Positions 1 through 6,135 of a stretch of 6,135 nucleotides of DNA are shown here, piece by piece (within the stretch, counting starts at the first letter, position 1; each line of letters starts with the position of its first letter). Both the position numbers and the translations under genes were made by a program. The stretch covers positions 1 through 6,135 of the forward strand of contig CAMPJU010000089.1 of assembly GCA_946886995.1 (NCBI GenBank), written 5' to 3'. The notes beneath the pieces were generated by a model that had not been told where the DNA came from, did no database searches, and saw nothing but the letters and a program-made list of their open reading frames with translations. Source of the stretch: an uncultured Lysobacteraceae bacterium. GTDB taxonomy: Bacteria; Pseudomonadota; Gammaproteobacteria; Xanthomonadales; Xanthomonadaceae.

Positions 1-21
1 GAGGGACATCTTGCGGCTCAT
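1..21 (-). CDS. pilO: PilO, type IV pilus inner-membrane protein (first 7 codons only)
   Basis: Only the start of this gene is inside the window; it reads MSRKMSL and runs off the left edge. The ATG at 21-19 overlaps the TGA of pilN (20-18) as ATGA, and a GGAGG Shine-Dalgarno sequence at 35-31 lies 9 nt upstream, so a real start is well supported. Identity as PilO is inferred from the invariant pilM-pilN-pilO order of this operon, plus an N-terminus of the kind seen in xanthomonad PilO. PilO is a bitopic inner-membrane protein that dimerises with PilN and connects the cytoplasmic PilM ring to PilP/PilQ in the outer envelope. Too little sequence is present to check any domain. Confidence 0.8.
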
Positions 22-646
22 GCGGCGGGCCCTCCCTCGGCGGGCGCGGCGGCGTCCGCAGGCGCCGCGTCGGGCACCCCGTCGCCATCGGTGTCGACCG
101 TCTTGCTCGGATCGGTCTGGGTGACCCGCAGGTTGAACACGAACGGCAGGCCGGGCACGCCGGGCCGCGCCTCGATGATGTCGAGCTCCGGGCGGGACAT
201 CCAGCCGGACGACTCGAGCATGCGCATGTACGAACTGACCCGGGCGTTGGACTGGGACCGGCCCTCGAGCCGGAGCACCTCGCCCTCCTGCCGGATGGAC
301 GTCAGCACCACGCCGTCGGGGATCGTGCGGACCAGGGAATCGAACAGGTGCACCATCTGCGAACGGTTGGCCTGCAGCTGCTCGATGACTTCCTTGCGCG
401 CGAGCAGGCGGGACTTCTGTTCATCCAGGGCCTCGATCTCGACGATCTGCTGGTCCAGCGTCGCGATCTGGCCCTTGAGGTAGTCGTTGCGCTCGCGCTG
501 GCCATCGACCTGCGCGCCATGCCAGCTGACGATCGCGAAGGCGAGCACCACGGCGCCGAGCGCCGAGCCGCCGAGCATCACGAGGAATTCCTTCTGGCGC
601 TGCCTGCGCCGCTCCTCGCGCCATGGGAGCAGGTTGATCCGGGCCA

Positions 647-647
<1 letters not shown>
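18..647 (-). CDS. pilN: PilN, type IV pilus alignment subcomplex protein
   Basis: PilN is a bitopic inner-membrane protein that links PilM in the cytoplasm to PilO in the periplasm, and is needed for pilus assembly and twitching. The 209-aa product starts MARINLLPWR; the INLLPWR segment (residues 4-10) is the conserved PilM-binding tail. A basic stretch (11-19) is followed by one membrane segment at about 22-41, a coiled-coil-like stretch at about 46-100, and a ferredoxin-like periplasmic domain to about 178. The last 30 residues are a low-complexity Asp/Ala/Pro/Gly tail with a DTDGDGVPD motif (185-193), which I do not recall from well-studied PilN proteins. The frame is open upstream to 824, but the start is fixed at 647: the ATG shares its A with the pilM stop (TGATG), GAGGAG at 662-657 lies 9 nt upstream, and the conserved N-terminus begins there. 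The gene overlaps pilO by 4 nt. Confidence 0.95.
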
Positions 648-1729
<1,082 letters not shown>

Positions 1730-1753
1730 TTACGCGCAAAACGTGTCCCGGAA

Positions 1754-1776
1754 CCTTAAATAACGGACTTTTAAGG
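1754..1776. repeat. Inverted repeat overlapping the pilM -10 box
   Basis: CCTTAAA (1754-1760) and TTTAAGG (1770-1776) are perfect 7-bp inverted arms separated by 9 nt, centred at 1765. The left arm overlaps the predicted -10 of the pilM promoter and the rest lies in its spacer. The dyad is the size of a dimeric regulator site, but I do not recognise a specific regulator consensus. An operator role is inference. Confidence 0.45.
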
Positions 1777-1785
1777 CCATGGCAA
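1757..1785 (-). promoter_or_regulatory. Probable sigma70-type promoter of the pilM operon
   Basis: On the minus strand TTGCCA (1785-1780) and TATTTA (1762-1757) are separated by exactly 17 nt, matching TTGACA-17-TATAAT at five and four positions. This lies in the only AT-rich patch of an otherwise GC-rich intergenic region. The predicted transcript start is near 1750, giving a leader of about 45 nt before the GTG. Two inverted repeats overlap the -10 and -35 elements. The promoter is inferred from sequence match and position only. Confidence 0.6.
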
Positions 1786-1794
1786 CCCATGGCC
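1775..1794. repeat. Inverted repeat overlapping the pilM -35 box
   Basis: GGCCATGG (1775-1782) and CCATGGCC (1787-1794) are perfect 8-bp inverted arms with a 4-nt spacer CAAC. The right part of the first arm and the spacer make up the predicted -35 element. Each arm also contains the 6-bp palindrome CCATGG. The repeat shares GG at 1775-1776 with the neighbouring inverted repeat. It could be a regulator site or simply a GC-rich chance palindrome. Confidence 0.45.
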
Positions 1795-1877
1795 CCCCGC
1801 GGAAGCGCCGATCTGTGCGGTCGGCACCCCTTTTCACGCCCCGGATCCCGTCAATCGGGCGTCGACGGAGCCTCCCC

Positions 1878-1883
1878 TATACT
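1878..1883 (+). promoter_or_regulatory. Candidate -10 box for the PBP1a gene
   Basis: TATACT differs from TATAAT at one position and lies 35 nt before the ATG at 1919, so a transcript would start near 1890 with a leader of about 30 nt. No convincing -35 hexamer is present at 16-18 nt upstream (1855-1860 reads TCGGGC), so an activator-assisted or weak promoter is possible. No strong Shine-Dalgarno sequence precedes the ATG; the nearest AGGA (1897-1900) is too far away. Confidence 0.45.
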
Positions 1884-1918
1884 CCCCGGCAGTCCAGGAT
1901 TCCCGGAACCACCCTTCG

Positions 1919-4477
1919 ATGCCCCCCATCCGCCGCCTGCTTCGCTGGGCGCTGCTCGCGTTCGCCGGCGTCACCCTGCTGGGGCTGCTCGCCGCGGGCG
2001 TGCTCTATTTCATGATCGTCCCGAAGCTGCCGGACGTGGACACGCTCCGTTCGGTCGAGCTGCAGGAGCCCCTCTACGTCCATGCGCGGGACGGCGAGCT
2101 GATCGCACTGTTTGGTGAGACGCGGCGTTATCCGGTCCGGATCGGCGAGGTTCCCGACACGATCAAGCAGGCCTTCATCGCGATCGAGGACAACCGCTTC
2201 TACGAGCACCCCGGCGTCGACTACAAGGGCGTCGCCCGCGCGATCTGGCTGCTGGCGACGACCGACGACGAGCGCGTGCCCGGCGGTTCCACGATCACCC
2301 AGCAGGTCGCCCGCCAGTTCTACCTGACCTCGGAGTACAGCTACACCCGCAAGCTCGCCGAGATGCTGCTGGCGCTGAAGATGGAGCGCGAGCTGAGCAA
2401 GGACGAGATCTTCGAGCTGTACCTCAACAAGAGCTTCTTCGGGAACCGGGCCTACGGGATCGCCGCCGCCGCGGAGTTCTACTACGGCAAGTCGCTGGAC
2501 GCGCTGACCCTGGACGAGGTCGCCACGCTCGCGGGCACGCCCAAGTTCCCGTCGAGCGGCAATCCCGTCGCCAATCCGGAGCGCAACCGGATCCGACGCG
2601 ACTACATCGTGCAGCGGATGGCCGAACTCGGGTTCATCACGGACGCCGAGATGCGGGCCGCGCAGGCCGCGCCGATGCACGCCGCACCGCACGAGCGGCC
2701 GATCGAGGCGTACGCGCCCTACGTCGCCGAGATGGTGCGCCTGGAAATGATCGAGCGCTTCGGCGAGGACGTGCTGGTGCGCGGCTACCACGTCACCACG
2801 ACGCTCGATGCCGAGCTGCAGGCCGCCGCGGACCAGGCGATCCGGAACGGGCTGGCCGAATACGACCATCGCCACGGCTGGCGGGGCGCCGAGCGAGAGA
2901 TCGAGTTGCCCCCGGACGCCACCGCCGCGGAGGCCGCGGGCCACCTGCGCACGGTCGAGACGCAGAACGGGCTGCTGCCGGCACTGGTGCTGTCGACGGA
3001 CGGGCCGCGCGCGCGGGTGGTCCTGCGCGGCGGCCGCGAAGTCGAACTGGACAGCGAGTCCAGCCGCTGGACGGGCCGCAGCCCGGGCGCGCTGCTGGAA
3101 CGCGGCGACCTGGTGCGCGTGCGGCTGGTGGTGGAAGACGCGCCCGCCGAAGAGGACGAGGCCGAGGCCGGCGCGGCCACCGCGACCGTCGGCGAGGACG
3201 TTCCGCTGCCGGCGGACGCGGACGCCGAATATCTCCTGGAGCAGATCCCCCAGGCCCAGGTCGCGCTGGTGTCGCTGGACGCCGACAACGGCGCCCTGCT
3301 GGCGCTTTCCGGCGGCTTCAGCTTCAACGGCAGCAAGTTCAACCGTGCGACCCAGGCCGAACGCCAGCCCGGCTCGAGCTTCAAGCCCTTCCTGTACGCC
3401 GCCGCGTTCGAGCGCGGCTTCAACCCCGCGTCCATCGTGCTCGACGCACCGGTCGTGTTCCGCCAGCGCGGTGGCGAGGAATGGCGGCCGCAGAACGACA
3501 GCGGCGACTTCAAGGGCCCCATGCGCCTGCGCGAGGCACTGGTGCAGTCGCGCAACCTGGTGTCCGTGCGCCTGCTCGACGCCATCGGGGTCGACTACGC
3601 GCGCCAGTACATCACCCACTTCGGGTTCGACAAGGAAGAGCTGCCGCCCAACCTGTCGATGTCGCTCGGCACCGCGTCCGTGCATCCGCTGACCGTGGCC
3701 CGCGGGTTCACCGCGTTCGTCAACGGCGGTTTTCGCACCACCCCGTGGTTCATCGACGAAGTGCGCGACCGCGACGGCAACCTCGTGTACAAGGCCGAGC
3801 CGGCGGTCGCGTGCCCCAGCTGCGCGCCGGGCGCCACTGCCGGCAAGGAAGTGCGCGCGTCGAATGTCGTGGACGGCTTCAACCTGGGTCCGCCGGTCGC
3901 CGCGGCGCCCGATCCCGCCGATGCGTCGGATACGCCGGAAGCGGGCGATGCCGGCAGGGCGGATGCAGGGGCATTGGCGGAAGGCGCCGTGCTCGCGCCG
4001 CGCGCGATCGACGAGCGCACCGCCTACCAGGTCAATTCCATGTTGCGGGACGTCGTCCAGCGCGGCACGGGCGTGCGCGCCAAGGTGCTCGGCCGGGAGG
4101 ACGTCGGCGGCAAGACGGGCTCGACCAACGAGCACCGTGACGCGTGGTTCTCCGGCTTCGGCGCCGACGTCGTGACCACCGTCTGGGTCGGGCGCGACGA
4201 CTTCAAGAGCCTGGGCCGGGGCGAGTACGGCGGCCGCGCGGCCCTGCCGATCTGGATCGACTACATGCGCGTCGCGCTCGAGGACCGGGAGCAGGTCGAG
4301 CTCGTGCCGCCGGACGGGATGGTCCGGGTGTCGGTCGGTCCCGGCGGGCGCCTGCTGCCCGAGGGCAGCACCGGCCTGGCCGAGTGGGTGAAGACCGAGG
4401 ACATGGACCGGGTCCAGGTCTACAACACCTACAGCGAGGACGCGGCCGCCGAGGAAGAGGCGTTCGACATCTTCTGA
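1919..4477 (+). CDS. mrcA: Penicillin-binding protein 1a, bifunctional peptidoglycan glycosyltransferase/transpeptidase
   Basis: Class A PBP (ponA/mrcA) that polymerises lipid II into glycan strands and cross-links their peptides on the periplasmic face of the inner membrane. The product is 852 aa. A membrane anchor at about 11-34 is preceded by Arg residues, giving a cytoplasmic N-terminus. The GT51 domain (about 55-235) shows [10 protein letters not shown] (90-99, catalytic Glu90), [13 protein letters not shown] (122-134), RKLAE (144-148, second Glu148) and [13 protein letters not shown] (205-217). An OB-like PBP1a insertion starts near HRHGWRGAE (318-325). The transpeptidase has SSFK (486-489, nucleophile Ser486), SRN (544-546) and KTG (732-734), so both activities look intact. 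Two low-complexity insertions stand out: an acidic one (about 406-438) and an Ala/Asp/Gly-rich one (about 636-693) after a CPSC pair (632-635). The start at 1919 is chosen because the next Met (32) would remove the anchor. Divergent from pilM. Confidence 0.96.
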   Translation: MPPIRRLLRWALLAFAGVTLLGLLAAGVLYFMIVPKLPDVDTLRSVELQEPLYVHARDGELIALFGETRRYPVRIGEVPDTIKQAFIAIEDNRFYEHPGVDYKGVARAIWLLATTDDERVPGGSTITQQVARQFYLTSEYSYTRKLAEMLLALKMERELSKDEIFELYLNKSFFGNRAYGIAAAAEFYYGKSLDALTLDEVATLAGTPKFPSSGNPVANPERNRIRRDYIVQRMAELGFITDAEMRAAQAAPMHAAPHERPIEAYAPYVAEMVRLEMIERFGEDVLVRGYHVTTTLDAELQAAADQAIRNGLAEYDHRHGWRGAEREIELPPDATAAEAAGHLRTVETQNGLLPALVLSTDGPRARVVLRGGREVELDSESSRWTGRSPGALLERGDLVRVRLVVEDAPAEEDEAEAGAATATVGEDVPLPADADAEYLLEQIPQAQVALVSLDADNGALLALSGGFSFNGSKFNRATQAERQPGSSFKPFLYAAAFERGFNPASIVLDAPVVFRQRGGEEWRPQNDSGDFKGPMRLREALVQSRNLVSVRLLDAIGVDYARQYITHFGFDKEELPPNLSMSLGTASVHPLTVARGFTAFVNGGFRTTPWFIDEVRDRDGNLVYKAEPAVACPSCAPGATAGKEVRASNVVDGFNLGPPVAAAPDPADASDTPEAGDAGRADAGALAEGAVLAPRAIDERTAYQVNSMLRDVVQRGTGVRAKVLGREDVGGKTGSTNEHRDAWFSGFGADVVTTVWVGRDDFKSLGRGEYGGRAALPIWIDYMRVALEDREQVELVPPDGMVRVSVGPGGRLLPEGSTGLAEWVKTEDMDRVQVYNTYSEDAAAEEEAFDIF

Positions 4478-4505
4478 TGGAGTAGAGTCGGGCAAGGCCA
4501 CGCGC

Positions 4506-4510
4506 GGAGG
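4506..4510 (+). promoter_or_regulatory. Ribosome binding site for the 218-aa gene
   Basis: GGAGG lies 8 nt before the ATG at 4519 and supports that start, which adds a His-rich N-terminus ahead of the recognisable conserved region. The 41-bp gap after the PBP1a stop holds no terminator-like hairpin, so co-transcription with PBP1a is plausible. Confidence 0.7.
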
Positions 4511-4518
4511 TACGCCCC

Positions 4519-5175
4519 ATGCACCACGCCCGCCCCCACGCGCATACCCACGCGCTGACCCGCACCCGGGAACGGCGGCATCGCCTGGCCACCGAGGCCG
4601 CACGGCTGATGGCCGAGAGCGGCATCCGCGACTACCACCAGGCCAAGCTCAAGGCCGCCGAGCGGCTGGGCATCCACGACGACGCATCGCTGCCGCGCAA
4701 CCGCGAGATCGAGGATGCGCTGCGCGAATACCAGCGGTTGTTCCAGGGCGATGCGACGGCCGAGGGACTGCGCATCCGGCGGGAGGCCGCGCTGCGTGCC
4801 CTGGAGTTCTTCGTCGGCTTCTCGCCGCGGCTGGTCGGGCCCGTGCTAGACGGCACCGCGGACGCGCATGCACCGGTGCAGTTGCAGCTGCACGACGACG
4901 ATGCGGACGCGGTGCCGCGCTTCCTGGACGAGCACGGGATCCCGGCGGAATCACGCAGCCGCCTGGTGCGCCTGGACCGCAACCGGCAGTCGGAATTCCC
5001 GGTGTGGCTGTTCAGCGCGGACGAACTGACCTTCGACCTGACCGTGCTGCCGCACGACGTGCTGCGGCAGGCACCCCTGTCGGGCGTGGACGAAAAGCCG
5101 ATGCGCCGCGCCTCGGCCGCGCAGTTGCGCGAGCTGCTGGCCGAGGAGGAGATCTCCGGCTACGAAGCATCCTGA
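4519..5175 (+). CDS. Conserved protein of unknown function, nucleotidyltransferase-like
   Basis: The product is 218 aa, soluble, with no signal peptide or membrane segment. The first 11 residues hold five His (2, 3, 7, 9, 11). A helical, charged N-terminal part (about 15-95) contains RLMAESGIRDYHQAK (29-43) and AAERLG, and is followed by RLVGPVLDGTADAHAPVQL (104-122). That segment resembles the G-rich loop and following strand of pol-beta-type nucleotidyltransferases, but the usual acidic pair is replaced (Pro119-Val120-Gln121), so catalysis is doubtful. The C-terminal part has LRQAPLSGVDEKPMRRA (182-198). I recall relatives across gammaproteobacteria, often hypothetical or carrying a muramate-alanine ligase name; I see no Mur ligase ATP loop to justify that. 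It follows PBP1a by 41 bp on the same strand and may share its transcript. The gene is real on codon use, RBS and family resemblance; the function is unknown. Confidence 0.85.
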   Translation: MHHARPHAHTHALTRTRERRHRLATEAARLMAESGIRDYHQAKLKAAERLGIHDDASLPRNREIEDALREYQRLFQGDATAEGLRIRREAALRALEFFVGFSPRLVGPVLDGTADAHAPVQLQLHDDDADAVPRFLDEHGIPAESRSRLVRLDRNRQSEFPVWLFSADELTFDLTVLPHDVLRQAPLSGVDEKPMRRASAAQLRELLAEEEISGYEAS

Positions 5176-5240
5176 TCGTCATTCCCGCGAAGGCGGGAAT
5201 CCACGGCGGCGGTCATGGGTCCCCGCCTTCGCGGGGACGA
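5176..5240. repeat. Head-to-head pair of REP-like hairpin repeats
   Basis: Hairpin A has arms ATTCCCGC (5181-5188) and GCGGGAAT (5193-5200) around a GAAG loop. Hairpin B has arms GTCCCCGC (5219-5226) and GCGGGGAC (5231-5238) around CTTC. Each stem is 8 perfect base pairs. The reverse complement of unit B shares the TC start, the CCCGC-GAAG-GCGGG core and the CCA end with unit A, so these are two copies of one element in opposite orientation, 12 nt apart (5204-5215). This matches the widespread ATTCCCGCG-type intergenic repeat of proteobacteria. It sits between convergent genes, starting at the base after the upstream stop and ending 8 nt before the gltA stop codon. The hairpins may stabilise or end both transcripts, but neither is followed by a T-run. 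Confidence 0.85.
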
Positions 5241-5248
5241 CAGGGTGG

Positions 5249-6135
5249 CTAGCGCTTCGCGGCGGGCACGTAGTCGCGGCTGGCCGGCCCGGTATAGACC
5301 TGGCGCGGACGGCCGATGCGGTTCTCCGGGTCGTCCTGCTGCTCGAGCCAGTGCGAGACCCAGCCGGCGGTGCGCGCGATCGCGAACATCACGGTGAACA
5401 TCTCGGTCGGGATGCCCAGCGCCTTGTAGATGATGCCGCTGTAGAAGTCGACGTTCGGGTACAGCTTGCGCTGCACGAAGTAGTCGTCCTTCAGCGCGGC
5501 CTCTTCCAGGCGCATGGCGACGTCGAGCAGCGGGTCGTCCACGCCCAGGTCGTCGAGCACCTCGTGGCACATCGCACGGATGATCTTGGCGCGCGGGTCG
5601 AAGTTCTTGTACACGCGGTGGCCGAAGCCCATCAGGCGGAAGCCGGAGTCCTTGTCCTTCGCGCGGTCGACCGCCGACTGCACGTTTTCCGGGCGGCCGA
5701 TCTCCTGCAGCATCTCCAGCACCGCCTCGTTGGCGCCGCCGTGCGCCGGGCCCCAGAGCGCGGCCACGCCCGCGGCCACGCAGGCGTACGGGTTGGCGCC
5801 GGTGGAACCGACCAGGCGGACGGTCGAGGTCGACGCGTTCTGCTCGTGGTCGGCGTGCAGGATGAACAGCAGGTCCATCGCGCGGGCGGCCACGGGGCTG
5901 AGCTCGAGCGGCTCGGCCGGCACTTCCTTGAGCATGTGCAGGAAGCGCGTGGTGTATTCGTGGTTGTTGCGCGGGTAGCGCAGCGGCCAGCCGATCGAGT
6001 AGCGGTAGCAGGCCGCCGCGATCGTCGGCACCTTCGCGATCAGGCGCACCGCGGCGAGGCGGCGCTGCTCGGGATCATCAAGGTCCAGGTCGTTGTGGTA
6101 GAAGCTCGCCATCGAGCCGAGCATCCCGACCAGCA
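5249..6135 (-). CDS. gltA: Type II citrate synthase, C-terminal part (5' end outside window)
   Basis: Citrate synthase condenses oxaloacetate and acetyl-CoA to citrate as the entry step of the TCA cycle in the cytoplasm. The frame is open through the window edge; the Met at 6124 is internal, preceded by Leu-Val-Gly in the same frame. About 294 residues are visible of an expected 425-430, so roughly the first 135 are missing. Numbered from that internal Met, the catalytic residues are present: His128 in [10 protein letters not shown], His169 in GFGHRVYKN and Asp226 in NVDFYSG, equivalent to His264, His305 and Asp362 of E. coli Glt[15 protein letters not shown] (90-103) is the oxaloacetate-side signature. 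The C-terminus ends [20 protein letters not shown], usual in kind. The motifs fit the bacterial hexameric class better than the short 2-methylcitrate class. The TAG stop is at 5251-5249. The gene is convergent with the 218-aa gene across the REP-like pair. No damage is seen. Confidence 0.96.
   Translation of the reverse strand, partial: LVGMLGSMASFYHNDLDLDDPEQRRLAAVRLIAKVPTIAAACYRYSIGWPLRYPRNNHEYTTRFLHMLKEVPAEPLELSPVAARAMDLLFILHADHEQNASTSTVRLVGSTGANPYACVAAGVAALWGPAHGGANEAVLEMLQEIGRPENVQSAVDRAKDKDSGFRLMGFGHRVYKNFDPRAKIIRAMCHEVLDDLGVDDPLLDVAMRLEEAALKDDYFVQRKLYPNVDFYSGIIYKALGIPTEMFTVMFAIARTAGWVSHWLEQQDDPENRIGRPRQVYTGPASRDYVPAAKR

Noticed and set aside
1847..1859. CCCG-TCAAT-CGGG mini-hairpin upstream of the PBP1a -10 box
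   Set aside because: A 4-bp stem with no extension or T-run; not distinguishable from background.
4483..4488. TAGAGT as a -10 box for a separate promoter of the 218-aa gene
   Set aside because: No -35 match lies at 16-18 nt upstream; the nearest TTCGAC is only 14 nt away. Too weak to list, though a separate promoter cannot be excluded.
1877..4603. A 908-codon open frame on the minus strand opposite PBP1a
   Set aside because: It lies antisense to a gene with all expected catalytic motifs, its translation is a His/Arg/Gly/Ala-rich mix without recognisable domains, and long antisense frames are common in very GC-rich codons.
5160..5570. 136-codon minus-strand frame running from gltA across the REP-like repeats
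   Set aside because: It is an out-of-frame reading of gltA, continues through repeat DNA and has no family resemblance.

Overview
The window is high-GC chromosomal DNA that reads as core genome of a gammaproteobacterium of the Xanthomonadaceae type (Lysobacter, Luteimonas or Xanthomonas relatives). The basis is the divergent pilM / PBP1a arrangement, the protein sequences, and a gltA gene nearby. Codon use looks uniform. I see no transposase, integrase, tRNA, rRNA or CRISPR array. Genus assignment is inference.

Layout. On the minus strand, positions 1-1705 hold the start of a type IV pilus assembly operon in the order pilM, pilN, pilO, with pilO cut off after 7 codons by the window edge. Neighbouring genes share bases at their stop/start junctions, so translation is probably coupled. 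Positions 1706-1918 form a 213-bp divergent promoter region. It carries a good sigma70-type promoter for pilM with two nested inverted repeats, and a -10-like box for the gene on the other side. On the plus strand, 1919-4477 encodes a bifunctional class A penicillin-binding protein (PBP1a, ponA/mrcA). After 41 bp comes a 218-aa conserved protein of unknown function (4519-5175) that looks nucleotidyltransferase-like but lacks the usual acidic pair. Between its stop and the end of a convergent gene lies a head-to-head pair of REP-like hairpins (5176-5240). The last gene, on the minus strand from 5249 to the window end, is the C-terminal two thirds of a type II citrate synthase (gltA).

How the genes work together. 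PilM (cytoplasmic, actin-like) binds the N-terminal tail of PilN. PilN pairs with PilO in the inner membrane to form the alignment subcomplex of the type IV pilus. PBP1a polymerises and cross-links peptidoglycan, the wall the pilus machine must cross, and its divergence from pilM is a conserved arrangement also known in Pseudomonas. Citrate synthase is a housekeeping TCA enzyme with no evident functional link.

I do not find a previously undescribed system. The points most worth a second look are the stacked palindromes on the pilM promoter, a calcium-loop-like motif in the tail of PilN, the unknown nucleotidyltransferase-like protein, two low-complexity insertions in PBP1a (one beside a CxxC), and the inverted REP-like doublet.
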